A stretch of DNA of 64,000 nucleotides from Clostridium lentum (GCF_014287815.1 NZ_JACOOQ010000017.1:8258-72257); one strand, 5' to 3'; shown: positions 27,030 to 36,145, numbered from the stretch's first letter. The notes: generated by a model from the sequence alone, not told the origin. Program-made: numbers and translations.

Positions 27030-27069
27030 AAAATAAATTGATAAATATTATTATTTATCAATTTATTTT
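27030..27069 (-). terminator. Hairpin between PTS IIA and lichenase genes
   Basis: Two perfect 17-base arms (AAAATAAATTGATAAAT and its complement) have a 6-base loop. The position, after the IIA stop and before the lichenase leader, fits a terminator or a processing/stability hairpin that lowers downstream expression. Confidence 0.7.
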
Positions 27070-27092
27070 ATAGAGTTTTAGATTAAAAGTTC

Positions 27093-27404
27093 TTAGCCTT
27101 TTAACTCTTTATACATTTCTATCATTTCTTCAGCTAAAGATTTAATAACTTCTGCACTCATCATTTGATCTTCTGCATGCATAAGCATTAATGAAAATTC
27201 TGTCTTTTCTCCTGCTGCTTCCTTTTGTATTAATGAAGTATGTGCATGATGCCCTTCCGTAAGATATTTCGCTGCTTCAGATAATCTCTCTTCACCTTCT
27301 GCATAGTTACCACTTCTTACTACTCTTAATGCCTCAATAGCTAATGATTTAGCCATACCAACATTACTAATTATCTCAAATGCTATTAATTCTAATCCTT
27401 CCAT
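27093..27404 (-). CDS. PTS lactose/cellobiose-family IIA component
   Basis: Phosphoryl carrier of the lactose/cellobiose PTS family, 103 residues, all-helical. Seen: the phosphorylated His76 in LMLMHAEDQMM and the helical-bundle motif EGHHAHTSLIQKEA at 50-63. It receives phosphate from HPr and passes it to the IIB Cys. Starts 24 bases after the IIC stop, in a cluster IIB-IIC-IIA, so the subunits are separate polypeptides. The neighbouring lichenase and GH1 genes make beta-glucosides (cellobiose, laminaribiose or short gluco-oligosaccharides) the likely cargo. Confidence 0.9.
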   Translation of the reverse strand: MEGLELIAFEIISNVGMAKSLAIEALRVVRSGNYAEGEERLSEAAKYLTEGHHAHTSLIQKEAAGEKTEFSLMLMHAEDQMMSAEVIKSLAEEMIEMYKELKG

Positions 27405-27428
27405 TACTTACAACTCCTACTTTAATTT

Positions 27429-28799
27429 TTAAATAGTTACAGTATCTTTACTATTACTTAACTCATGTTTTCTTCTGTCTTCTTCTGCTTTTACTTCTGC
27501 TTTACTAGCAGCAATTACAAATGGTGCATACATCAATACACTAACAGCAAGAGAAACAAATCCCATTATTAATGCTAATATATTTCCACCTGTGCCTAAG
27601 AATGGTGCTAATGGTCCTGGTGTTGTCCAAGGTACTTGGAAAGCAATTGGTGGTATGATTTTAAATACAGCTATTGATAAATAACCAATCATTTCACCTA
27701 CTAATGGCGTTAAAATAAATGGTATCATGTATATTGGGTTTAATACTATTGGTAATCCAAAGATAACCATTTCATTTATATTGAATAATCCTGGTGCAAA
27801 TGAAAGTTTAGCAATACTCTTATGTTCTTTTGCTTTACTAAATAAGAATAGAGCAATTATTAAACCTAATGTTGCTCCTGATCCACCGTATGCTCCAAAT
27901 CCATCATATAAAGCATTGAATGTTACTGGATAAGGTGCTCCCCATGCAGTTCCATTTGCTGCAGCATATGAAAGGTTAGCATTAGTTACTTCTGAGAACA
28001 TAGTATCACGTACAGCCGCAATAGTATTTGGTCCATGGATACCCATAACCCAAAGTGTTTGAGATATTAATGTTAATATTAAAACTGATCCTACATTTTG
28101 TGATAATTTAGTTAATGGTTGTTGAATTACATTGTAAATTATTTCGTTCAATCCACCTGGTGCAATTTTCTTAATAAAGAAGTTTACAAAAGTGAATGAA
28201 ACTGTTGTTATTATTATAGGTACTAATAACTTAAAGGTTCTAGCTACTGCTGGTGGTACTTGCTCTGGCATTTTGATTTCTAACTTATTAGATTTTGATA
28301 AAGCTGACATTAGTTCACCAACTAATAAACCAACTATTATTGCAACAAATAGACCTTGTGGCCCAAAAAATTGAGTTGCTAAATGCTTTGCGCCTTCTAC
28401 ATTTACATAATCAGGATATATTATAAAATAAACAGATACTGCTGTTAATCCTGATAATAAATCATCAGATTTAAGCTGTTTAGCTAAATTTCTTGCAATC
28501 AAGAATGTTACTAATATTGCAAGAATATCTGTTGATCCTTTTAATACTGGACTAAATATAGCTTGATATTCTGCAATATTGGGAAATATCTTTTGTAATC
28601 TTAACATCTTACAAACAAATCCATCTGGTGATAAAAATACTGAATTAATTAATACCATTAATGATCCAGCCATTGTTAATGGGAATGTTAATATAAATGC
28701 ATCTCTTACTGCACAAATATGTCTTTGTGAATTCAACTTACTTGCTAACGGCACTAGAAATCTTTCAATTTGAGATTGAAATTTTTCCATAAAACTCAT
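27429..28799 (-). CDS. PTS cellobiose/lichenan-family IIC permease
   Basis: Membrane transport subunit of the cluster PTS, 456 residues with eight to ten hydrophobic segments. Seen: the family N terminus SQIERFLVPLASKLNSQRHI, the stretch GIHGPNTIAAVRD and the substrate-site region FNINEMVIFGLPIVLNP. The ATG at 28799 follows AGAAGG at a good distance; an earlier in-frame start would lie too close to IIB to carry its own site. The product imports beta-linked disaccharides and phosphorylates them on the way, giving the substrate for the GH1 6-phospho-beta-glucosidase. Confidence 0.92.
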   Translation of the reverse strand: MSFMEKFQSQIERFLVPLASKLNSQRHICAVRDAFILTFPLTMAGSLMVLINSVFLSPDGFVCKMLRLQKIFPNIAEYQAIFSPVLKGSTDILAILVTFLIARNLAKQLKSDDLLSGLTAVSVYFIIYPDYVNVEGAKHLATQFFGPQGLFVAIIVGLLVGELMSALSKSNKLEIKMPEQVPPAVARTFKLLVPIIITTVSFTFVNFFIKKIAPGGLNEIIYNVIQQPLTKLSQNVGSVLILTLISQTLWVMGIHGPNTIAAVRDTMFSEVTNANLSYAAANGTAWGAPYPVTFNALYDGFGAYGGSGATLGLIIALFLFSKAKEHKSIAKLSFAPGLFNINEMVIFGLPIVLNPIYMIPFILTPLVGEMIGYLSIAVFKIIPPIAFQVPWTTPGPLAPFLGTGGNILALIMGFVSLAVSVLMYAPFVIAASKAEVKAEEDRRKHELSNSKDTVTI

Positions 28800-28839
28800 A
28801 ATATACCCTTCTTTCATTCTTTATTAATTTTTTATTTTA

Positions 28840-29142
28840 CTATTTAATTTTTTCTAATGTACTTATTAATATTGATTTTCCATCCATTATTCCATATAAT
28901 CTCATATCGATTACGTCTACTGGTATTCTTCCACATGCTAATTTTTCCACTACTGGTTTTTGGAAACGTACTTGTGGTCCTAAAAGAACTATATCAACTT
29001 CATTAATTTTTGTTGAACATTCTGATACTGGTAATGCTTCAATTTCTACTTCCACATTCATATCTTGAGCTGCGCTCTTCATTTTATTAACTAATAAACT
29101 TGTTGACATTCCTGCTGAACATACTAATAATATTTTTTTCAT
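28840..29142 (-). CDS. PTS lactose/cellobiose-family IIB component
   Basis: Cytoplasmic IIB subunit of 100 residues. The phosphorylated Cys8 sits in the P-loop-like motif LLVCSAGMSTSLLVNKM. The remainder follows the small Rossmann-like IIB fold (DIVLLGPQVRFQKPVVEKL). It lies between the GH1 gene and the IIC gene with 37- and 40-base gaps, so one transcript is likely. It accepts phosphate from IIA and transfers it to the incoming sugar held by IIC. Confidence 0.92.
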   Translation of the reverse strand: MKKILLVCSAGMSTSLLVNKMKSAAQDMNVEVEIEALPVSECSTKINEVDIVLLGPQVRFQKPVVEKLACGRIPVDVIDMRLYGIMDGKSILISTLEKIK

Positions 29143-29179
29143 AATTAATCACCTCATAAATTTTTTTATTATAATATTT

Positions 29180-30619
29180 TTATAATTCTTCTCCATTAGT
29201 TTCTATTACTTTCTTATACCAATAGAAACTTTTCTTTTTAATTCTTTTTAATTCTTTGATTTCTTTTTCATCTCTATCTATATATATAAAACCATAACGT
29301 TTTTGATATCCATTTAACCAACTTAATAAATCTGTAAATGACCATGTACAATATCCTAACAATTCAACACCATCTGTGATAGCTTCTTTACAAGCTCTAA
29401 CATGATTGCTTAAATATTTTATTCTGTAATCATCATTTACAACTTCATTTTCTTCTAATTTATCAAATTCACCTAAACCATTTTCAGTAATTAAAATAGG
29501 TAACCCATATCTACTTGTTAATCTTCTTAATCCTATTCTTAATCCTTCAGGATCTATTGCCCAATCCCAATTTGTATATTCTAAATATTGATTTTTAATA
29601 TTTTTAAATACTCCTGGTATACCACTGTCTTGTGCTGTTCCCTTTTTACCAGTGTTATTCATTCCTTCTACAGCACCTACACCATCTAATCCATTTTTTT
29701 CAATTGTTGTTGTTTGATAGTAATTTATTCCAATGAAATCAGGTTTTGCTCTTTCTAATAATTCTAAATCACCATCTTCAATCACTGGTGCTACTCCTAA
29801 TTTTTCATAATACTTCATTGCAAATGCTGGATATATACCTTTACAATAAACATCAAGCCACCAGTTATTATTTAATTCTTCTGCATTTTCTGCTGCTATA
29901 ACATCCTCTGGATTACATGTATTTGCATATATTGGTGAGAATGCAAAGCTTGGACCAATCATTCCATTTGGTACATAAGCTCTAAAAGATTCAATAACTT
30001 TTGCATTAGCTAAGTTTGCAATATGATTAGCTTGTAACATTCTCTTTAAATCTTTAACTCCTGGTGGATGTAATGCTGTCATGTATCCTAAATTTATAAA
30101 TACATTTTGTTCATTTAAACTTACCCAATATTTAACTTTATCACCAAATCTCTTAAATAACGTTATACAGTAATTGTTAAAATCATTTATTATTTCTCTT
30201 GATTCCCAACCACCATATAAGTCTTGTAAATATTGCGGTAAATCCCAATGATATAGTGTTATGATTGGTTTAATATTATTTTTTATAAGCTCGTTTATTA
30301 AATCTTCATAAAACTTTAAACCAGCTTCATTTACTTCTCCACGACCTTTAGGATATATTCTAGTCCATGCTATTGAAAATCTATATGCCTTTAATCCCAT
30401 CTCAGCCATTAAAGCTACATCTTCTTTGTACCTATTATAGTGATCAACAGCTACATCACCGTTAGTACCTTTATATGTTTTTCCAGGTAGCTTAGTATAT
30501 ACATCCCAGATACTTTCTCCTTTTCCATCTTGGTTCCATGCTCCTTCTACTTGATAAGCTGCAGAGGCAGATCCCCACAAGAATCCATCACTAAATTTTT
30601 CTAACTTTTCATAAATCAT
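29180..30619 (-). CDS. GH1 6-phospho-beta-glucosidase
   Basis: Cytoplasmic retaining glycosidase of 479 residues that splits the phosphorylated disaccharide delivered by the PTS. Seen: N-terminal FLWGSASAAYQVEGAWNQDG, acid/base Glu170 in VSLNEQN (most GH1 have NEP, so NEQ is slightly unusual but common among phospho-glucosidases), nucleophile Glu379 in LITENGLG, and the C-terminal phosphate-binding pattern SWLNGYQKRYGF, which marks 6-phospho enzymes. AAGGAGAG precedes the ATG. It is the first gene of the PTS operon, and an 18-bp palindrome upstream is a candidate operator. Confidence 0.95.
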   Translation of the reverse strand: MIYEKLEKFSDGFLWGSASAAYQVEGAWNQDGKGESIWDVYTKLPGKTYKGTNGDVAVDHYNRYKEDVALMAEMGLKAYRFSIAWTRIYPKGRGEVNEAGLKFYEDLINELIKNNIKPIITLYHWDLPQYLQDLYGGWESREIINDFNNYCITLFKRFGDKVKYWVSLNEQNVFINLGYMTALHPPGVKDLKRMLQANHIANLANAKVIESFRAYVPNGMIGPSFAFSPIYANTCNPEDVIAAENAEELNNNWWLDVYCKGIYPAFAMKYYEKLGVAPVIEDGDLELLERAKPDFIGINYYQTTTIEKNGLDGVGAVEGMNNTGKKGTAQDSGIPGVFKNIKNQYLEYTNWDWAIDPEGLRIGLRRLTSRYGLPILITENGLGEFDKLEENEVVNDDYRIKYLSNHVRACKEAITDGVELLGYCTWSFTDLLSWLNGYQKRYGFIYIDRDEKEIKELKRIKKKSFYWYKKVIETNGEEL

Positions 30620-30744
30620 TAAATCATCTCTCCTTGTTTCACTTCATGAATTTAGTATATAATACATTTTCTGGTTTGTAATCATTTTCTAAAGCAAAAA
30701 AAACATGTTCCACCTTTAAAAAATACATACAAAAATAAAACAAG

Positions 30745-30762
30745 GTGTTTTTTAAAAAACAC
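30745..30762. promoter_or_regulatory. 18-bp palindrome, candidate RpiR operator
   Basis: GTGTTTTTTAAAAAACAC is a perfect palindrome between the regulator's terminator and the GH1 gene, about 126 bases upstream of the GH1 start. The cluster regulator encoded next to it is the obvious candidate to bind, but no binding data exist. Confidence 0.4.
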
Positions 30763-30769
30763 TAAAAAT

Positions 30770-30818
30770 ATATAAATAAAAGGCACATATACACTCAAAA
30801 AATTGAGTCTATATGTGC
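30770..30818 (-). terminator. Terminator of the RpiR gene
   Basis: A 16-bp near-perfect stem, GCACATATAGACTCAA with one mismatch, has a U-rich 3' tail on the minus strand and starts right after the regulator stop codon. Confidence 0.8.
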
Positions 30819-30822
30819 TTTC

Positions 30823-31554
30823 TTACTCTATACCATATTCATTATATAGCTTTTTGCCAATCCTCTCTATCATATATAATACAGGAATTTGTGTTGTAAT
30901 ATCACTATAATTAACTTTAACTTGTTGCACATAATAAGGTAAATTTAAATCTGATATTTTAGCTATAGTACAATTTTCCGTATTTGTTATACTGGCAATT
31001 GTACAGTTTTCTTTTTTAAATCTAACAATATTTTCTATAGTAGTTGATGTTTCTCCTGATACTGATAAAGCTATTATGAGACACTCACCATAACATTTAA
31101 AATTCTTAGGGAAAAATGGATCATCAATATGAAAGGTAAACTTTCCAATAGCAGAAAAATATCTAGCTGCATATTTACACAGTATTCCTGAGGATCCTAT
31201 TCCTAAAAATATAATACTATTAGCCGTTTTAAGCATATTACATAATGTATCTAATCTATTATCTAAATCACTGCCTTCAATATTTTTCAGAAAATTTATT
31301 ATTTCTGATGTATCATCATTTACCTTTTTAATATTATTTTCTTCAATATACATTTTAAATTTGACTTTAAATTCTGAAAATCCTTCACAGTTCAATTTCT
31401 TGCAAAATCTCAATATTGTAGTTGTAGATACATGTGCTTCCTCTGCAAGTTCCCGTATTCTCATATATATTACTTTTTTACTGTTTTTCATAATATATTC
31501 ATATAGGGATAATTCTAAGTTGTTTAAACTTTGTATCACTTCATATCTAAACAT
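30823..31554 (-). CDS. RpiR-family transcriptional regulator
   Basis: A 243-residue regulator with an N-terminal helix-turn-helix (RIRELAEEAHVSTTTILRFCKKL, near 32-54, the RpiR signature) and a C-terminal SIS sugar-phosphate domain (IIFLGIGSSGILCKYAARYF near 113-132, ALSVSGETSTTIENI near 159-173). It is placed between the ROK kinase and the PTS/GH1 operon and probably senses a phosphorylated sugar from beta-glucan breakdown. Its own transcription may come from the ROK promoter, as the gap is only 62 bases and holds no obvious terminator. Confidence 0.9.
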   Translation of the reverse strand: MFRYEVIQSLNNLELSLYEYIMKNSKKVIYMRIRELAEEAHVSTTTILRFCKKLNCEGFSEFKVKFKMYIEENNIKKVNDDTSEIINFLKNIEGSDLDNRLDTLCNMLKTANSIIFLGIGSSGILCKYAARYFSAIGKFTFHIDDPFFPKNFKCYGECLIIALSVSGETSTTIENIVRFKKENCTIASITNTENCTIAKISDLNLPYYVQQVKVNYSDITTQIPVLYMIERIGKKLYNEYGIE

Positions 31555-31616
31555 ATCTTCACCTCAAGTTAGCTTCTTCTACTCTTTTGATTTAACTTTT
31601 CATTTATTTATACTAA

Positions 31617-32507
31617 CTATTTTTTAATTGCATTTATTACTGCACCAAGTATATTTGCATCATTATTATACTTACATCTATCTATTTTAGTTGTAATAAC
31701 ATCACATTCGGTATGTCTAATACACTCTTCCCTATACTTCTCTTTAATCCTATTAATAAACCATTCTTCTTCAGATATTCCTCCACCTATACAAATAACT
31801 TCTGGATTATAGAAAACTGTAATAGTTATCAACTGTACAAGTATATAATTTATCCACTGATCCACAGTTTCTTTTGCTGTATTATCTCCTTCGAAATATT
31901 TATTACATACCTCATGTCCATATCTCACTTTAACGTTTTCATCAACTTTGTCATTATATATATTTATTAAAGCCGTCATTGATGCATAATCACCCATATT
32001 ATCCATCTTTCCATTACTAAAATTTATAAATGGAAGCTTATGAAATTCACCAGCAAAAGAGTCCTTTCCATATATCACTCCATTTTCATTACAAATACAT
32101 CCACCTGTTCCTGTACCTAATATTAAAAATGCCGATGATTTGCTATCTTTTGCATTTCCTATTTCAAACTCACATAACCCTGCAGCTTTAGCATCATTTA
32201 TTGCTGCAACTTTTTTATTTGTTCTATTTTGTATTTCATGAACTATATTAGTTCCATACATAATTCTTAAATTAGGTGCTGCATACGATCTAACATTAGC
32301 TTCTTCATCTATAACACCTGGAGCACTTATACCTATTACATCTATATCCTCAATCCCTCTCATGTTATGGCATATATAATCATAAAGCTCATCTTTTGTC
32401 TCAAACTTAATAGTTTCAACTTTCCATTTCTCCATAATTTTATACGATTCATCTACTAAGGCATATTTAATAAAAGTTCCTCCAATATCAATTCCTATTT
32501 TTTTCAT
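31617..32507 (-). CDS. ROK-family sugar kinase
   Basis: A 296-residue protein of the ROK fold. Seen: phosphate-1 motif GIDIGGTFIKYALVD, the base Asp in AINDAKAAGLCE near 105-116, LGTGTGGCI, and adenosine-site GGGISEEE. It has no N-terminal helix-turn-helix, so it is a kinase rather than a NagC/XylR repressor. The Cys-rich zinc motif of many ROK glucokinases is absent, as in BglK-like beta-glucoside kinases. Role in the cluster: phosphorylation of glucose released by the GH1 enzyme, or of imported glucosides. The ATG at 32507 has AAAGGGGG upstream. Confidence 0.85.
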   Translation of the reverse strand: MKKIGIDIGGTFIKYALVDESYKIMEKWKVETIKFETKDELYDYICHNMRGIEDIDVIGISAPGVIDEEANVRSYAAPNLRIMYGTNIVHEIQNRTNKKVAAINDAKAAGLCEFEIGNAKDSKSSAFLILGTGTGGCICNENGVIYGKDSFAGEFHKLPFINFSNGKMDNMGDYASMTALINIYNDKVDENVKVRYGHEVCNKYFEGDNTAKETVDQWINYILVQLITITVFYNPEVICIGGGISEEEWFINRIKEKYREECIRHTECDVITTKIDRCKYNNDANILGAVINAIKK

Positions 32508-32624
32508 TTCAAATCCCCCTTTAACCATATTTTACAAATTATACAATAACATATGTATTTAATAAATTAAATACTTTTTGTAAAAATATATACTTTTTTA
32601 ATAATAAATCACTTATTGTTTTAT

Positions 32625-32675
32625 AAAAAATGAGTTATAGTAAAATATGTTTTATTTCACTATAACTCATTTTTT
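32625..32675 (-). terminator. Terminator of the PepSY-regulator-kinase operon
   Basis: A stem of about 17 bp built on ATGAGTTATAGT and its complement overlaps the kinase stop codon and has a U6 tail on the minus strand. Confidence 0.8.
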
Positions 32676-34021
32676 ATTTTAAGAACTATTTCTGTATATA
32701 TTCCTTCTTCGCTATATATTTTAATTCTTCCACCATATAAAGAAATTATTTTATCTGCAATTGAAAGTCCTAATCCAAAGGAATTATTGTTTTTTCTTGA
32801 TTTATCAACCTTATAAAATCTATTTAAAATATAAGGTATTTCATCTTTTGGTATTCCTTTACCATTATCTCTTATATTAAATAATATATTTTCATTCTTT
32901 TCAAATATATTTATATCAATAACACATTCATCTTTATCATTATACTTAATAGCATTATCAATAAAGATAATTAATATTTGCTTTAAATGATCCTGCTTAA
33001 TTTTTAACATTAGATTTTCATCCATTATTAATTTAAATTTAGTAGTATTATTTAATATCTTATAGTGTTCTATAATTTGTAAAATTATTTGTTTAGCTTG
33101 AATTTTTTCAATTTCACTTAGATTTATTATCTCATTATCACATCTTGATAATGTTAATAAATCTCCAACAATTTTTGTTAATCTTTCTGTTTCACTAATA
33201 CATATATCTAATGATTTTTCTAAACGCTCTTTATCATTCTTTCCCCATCTTTTTATCATTCTAAGATGACCTTGCAAAGCTGTAAGAGGAGTTCTTAATT
33301 CATGAGATGCATCAGAAACAAACCTGCTTTGCTCATTAAATGCTTCTTCTACTTCATCTAACATATCATTAAATAATATATTAACTTTATCAAATTCATC
33401 ATTAGTATTTGATATTTCTACTCTATATTTTATGCCATTTTCCTTTACTTCATTTATTGTATTAGATAAATTTTTTAATCTACCAACAAATCTTTTTGAT
33501 AAATAAATAGCTCCAATTATACTTAATATAATTCCAATAAATAATGATATTAATAATGTTTGAAAATAATTTTCCATTATTTCATCAAAAATCATATCTC
33601 CATGTACAATTTGAATTCTATAATCTTTATTTTCAATTTCTATCTTTCCATCTAATACAACATATAAATCCCAATCTATATATCTAAAATTAACTTTTAG
33701 CTCCTCATTAGTACTTAACGGTATCTTATCCCAAATATCATTTTTACTTTTATATTTTATATAATTATCCTGATATATTCTTATAATTTCATCATCATCT
33801 TTTATAATATCATTTAAAGTATTATCTTTTAATTCAATATTAGATAGTATATAACTTAACTCTTCGTATCTCTTTTCAATTTGCTCCTCTTCATATTCAA
33901 TAGTGAGCATATTCATGCTTATTAGTTGTACCACTGAATAAACACAAATTATTGATACTATTATTATTGAAGAAATAATACTAAATTCTAAAAATATCGG
34001 TAATCTTTTTCGTTTTTTCAT
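32660..34021 (-). CDS. Sensor histidine kinase
   Basis: A 453-residue classical membrane kinase. Seen: helix 1 near 12-36, an extracytoplasmic region of about 120 residues (37-155), helix 2 near 156-175, a HAMP linker, H box FVSDASHELRTPL near 237-249, N box IFIDNAIKYND, G1 DNGKGIP and G2 FGLGLSIAD. The start codon overlaps the regulator stop (TAATG). The sensed stimulus is unknown; the extracytoplasmic part is rich in Asp, Glu and Lys with no named domain. The upstream PepSY protein may modulate it. Confidence 0.92.
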   Translation of the reverse strand: MKKRKRLPIFLEFSIISSIIIVSIICVYSVVQLISMNMLTIEYEEEQIEKRYEELSYILSNIELKDNTLNDIIKDDDEIIRIYQDNYIKYKSKNDIWDKIPLSTNEELKVNFRYIDWDLYVVLDGKIEIENKDYRIQIVHGDMIFDEIMENYFQTLLISLFIGIILSIIGAIYLSKRFVGRLKNLSNTINEVKENGIKYRVEISNTNDEFDKVNILFNDMLDEVEEAFNEQSRFVSDASHELRTPLTALQGHLRMIKRWGKNDKERLEKSLDICISETERLTKIVGDLLTLSRCDNEIINLSEIEKIQAKQIILQIIEHYKILNNTTKFKLIMDENLMLKIKQDHLKQILIIFIDNAIKYNDKDECVIDINIFEKNENILFNIRDNGKGIPKDEIPYILNRFYKVDKSRKNNNSFGLGLSIADKIISLYGGRIKIYSEEGIYTEIVLKIKNEL

Positions 34022-34692
34022 TACTTTTCACTAATAATATAGCCAACAGCTCTCACAGTTTCTATATATGCCTCTTTATTTTTTTCATCTAATTTATTTC
34101 TTAAATAACTTACATAAACATCCACTACATTAGTTCCTGCATCATAATCATAACCCCATACTTCATTTAATATGTTATCTCTCGTAACAACCTTTCCTTT
34201 ATTGTTTAAAAGCAATATTAAAAGTTCATATTCTTTATTGGTTAAATTAATTTTTTCTTCATTTTTCATAACTGTTCTTGATTCTAATTGAATACTTAAA
34301 TCTTTAAACTTTATAATATTTGATTTTACTTTTTCCGCTCTTCTAAATATAACTTGAATCCTTGCAATAAGCTCTTCTATAGCAAAAGGCTTAGCTATAT
34401 AGTCATCTGCTCCAATTTGTAGTCCTGCTACCTTATCCATTACGCTATCTTTTGCACTTAGCATTATAACTGGAATATCTTTTTCTTTCTTTAATCTTCT
34501 ACAGACTTCTAAACCACTAATACCTGGTAGCATTAAATCAAGCACTATCAAATCATAATCTTCTCTTAACGCTTTTATTAATCCTTCTTTGCCATCTTCA
34601 CTTATCTCTGCCTCATAGCCTTCATATTCCAGTTCCATCTTTACAAAATCTGATATATTAGATTCATCTTCTATTATTAGAATTTTTTTCAC
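34021..34692 (-). CDS. OmpR-family response regulator
   Basis: A 223-residue regulator. Seen: IIEDESN at 5-11, phospho-acceptor Asp51 in IVLDLMLPG, ADDYIAKPF near 98-106, and the winged-helix with VWGYDYDAGTNVVDVYVSYLRNKLD and AVGYI at the end. The VDVYVSYLRNK signature is typical of regulators paired with two-helix HAMP kinases. It is translationally coupled to its kinase and lies 30 bases after the PepSY gene. It may control its own operon; no site can be named by eye. Confidence 0.92.
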   Translation of the reverse strand: MKKILIIEDESNISDFVKMELEYEGYEAEISEDGKEGLIKALREDYDLIVLDLMLPGISGLEVCRRLKKEKDIPVIMLSAKDSVMDKVAGLQIGADDYIAKPFAIEELIARIQVIFRRAEKVKSNIIKFKDLSIQLESRTVMKNEEKINLTNKEYELLILLLNNKGKVVTRDNILNEVWGYDYDAGTNVVDVYVSYLRNKLDEKNKEAYIETVRAVGYIISEK

Positions 34693-34722
34693 AAAATCAC
34701 TTCTTTCAAAAATTTCTGTATA

Positions 34723-35061
34723 TTAACCATTGTAATCTATATCAGTTATTGCACCATATTTAGAATTTACTTTTACTTCATATAATCTATTATTACCATC
34801 TTTTATTTTAAATTCATATTCTAAAATACCATCTTCCAAATCAATTCTATACCCTACTATTTGTCCATTTATACTTGCTAAAGCAATTTTCTCTGCTTCA
34901 CTTCTACTATAATTTATATTAGATTTTACATACCCATAAAATATACCTGCTATTATAACTCCAATTACTCCTAATACTATCATTAGCTTAATCATAGTTT
35001 TTATTATTTTTCTTTTTTTCTCTTTAATTGTCTTTACTATAAGATTTATTTTTTCGTTCAT
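34723..35061 (-). CDS. PepSY-domain membrane protein
   Basis: A 112-residue protein with a Lys-rich cytoplasmic start, one membrane helix (about 23-45, MIKLMIVLGVIGVIIAGIFYGYV) and one extracytoplasmic PepSY-type domain (SRSEAEKIALASINGQIVGYRIDLEDG...YEFKI...YEVKVNSKYGAITDID). PepSY domains are linked to protease inhibition and to signal perception in the wall (family knowledge). It is the first gene of the two-component operon, which suggests a sensing or tuning role for the downstream kinase. A GAAAGGAAGAAATGA region precedes the ATG. Confidence 0.8.
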   Translation of the reverse strand: MNEKINLIVKTIKEKKRKIIKTMIKLMIVLGVIGVIIAGIFYGYVKSNINYSRSEAEKIALASINGQIVGYRIDLEDGILEYEFKIKDGNNRLYEVKVNSKYGAITDIDYNG

Positions 35062-35397
35062 TTCATTTCTTCCTTTACTATTATTATTTATATATACATC
35101 TTATAAAAAAATAGTTATTAAAGAATGAATTTAATATTATAGAATTATTAAAAATTTTTAATAATTACTCTTTTTGATTATTATCCATGCTTTGAATTTC
35201 TAAATATCCCTTTTTAACCTTAATTTAAAGAATTATCATTTTATCTCCCAAATAAGTGCATTAGGCTTAACAACGCCTTATTTATATAATTTTATTGCAT
35301 AACTAATATTATCTGTTAGTGTCACATATATTAATATCTTATTCTTTCTATAATACATTTTTTAATTTAATATAATATTTTATTAATATTGTTAAAT
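35062..35397. other. Intergenic region, nothing identified
   Basis: AT-rich stretch upstream of the PepSY operon. I see only a weak possible hairpin (AATAAG...CTTATT with AGGC/GCCT inside, near 35252-35285). No gene, RNA motif or clear promoter can be supported. Confidence 0.4.
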
Positions 35398-36051
35398 TTA
35401 CTCACAACTTAAATACTCCTTTATTTCTTTTAAATTCTTAAAGCTTTTTTTACAATATCTTAATATTTCTTCATCAGCCACCTTTAAATCCTCTACATGA
35501 ATTCCTTTCATTCCTCCAGAAAAAGCTGCTTTTATCCCTGCTGGTGAATCTTCTACAACAAAACAATCTTCAGGTTTAACATTAATTTCTTTTGCTGCTT
35601 TTAAAAATATATCTGGATTTGGTTTTCCTTTTTCCACATCATCACCACATACTATTGCATCAAAGCTTTCTTTAAGCCATTTATCTTTTATCTGTTTTTC
35701 CACTCTCTCCCTTTTTGCGGATGTCCCTAAAGCTATTTTATAGTTTCTTTCTTTAAGCATTGAAAATAATTCTTTTACACCTTCTTTTAAGGGAATACCC
35801 TCATTTTCTATGATAAAAAATAGCTGCTTATCCTTTTCTTCATACATCTTTTCAATGGGAAGTCCATCACCAAAATTATCCAAAAATATCTTTATTACAT
35901 TTTCTCTTCCTGTCCCCATTACAGTAATATATAATTCTTTAGTCATTTTATATCCATACTTTTCAAAAACTCTTTGCCAAATATCTAAATACACTTTTTC
36001 CGTATCAAAAATTACTCCATCCATATCAAATATCACTGCTTCTTTTCCCAT
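35398..36051 (-). CDS. HAD-superfamily phosphatase, beta-phosphoglucomutase-like
   Basis: A 217-residue haloacid dehalogenase-family enzyme. Seen: motif I FDMDGVIFDTE with nucleophile Asp9 and acid Asp11, motif II LGTSAKRE, motif III Lys in KGKPNPDIF, motif IV EDSPAGIKAA, and an alpha-helical cap (about 18-85) that places it in the class with beta-phosphoglucomutase and small sugar-phosphate phosphatases. The exact substrate is open. It is monocistronic; a 31-bp inverted repeat lies upstream of its leader. Confidence 0.85.
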   Translation of the reverse strand: MGKEAVIFDMDGVIFDTEKVYLDIWQRVFEKYGYKMTKELYITVMGTGRENVIKIFLDNFGDGLPIEKMYEEKDKQLFFIIENEGIPLKEGVKELFSMLKERNYKIALGTSAKRERVEKQIKDKWLKESFDAIVCGDDVEKGKPNPDIFLKAAKEINVKPEDCFVVEDSPAGIKAAFSGGMKGIHVEDLKVADEEILRYCKKSFKNLKEIKEYLSCE

Positions 36052-36145
36052 AAAATCACTCCATCATATTATATTTTTTCTTTAACTCTAAAATTCTCTT
36101 CACGCTTTTATTTATGTGCTATTCACTTATATCACCATAATATTA

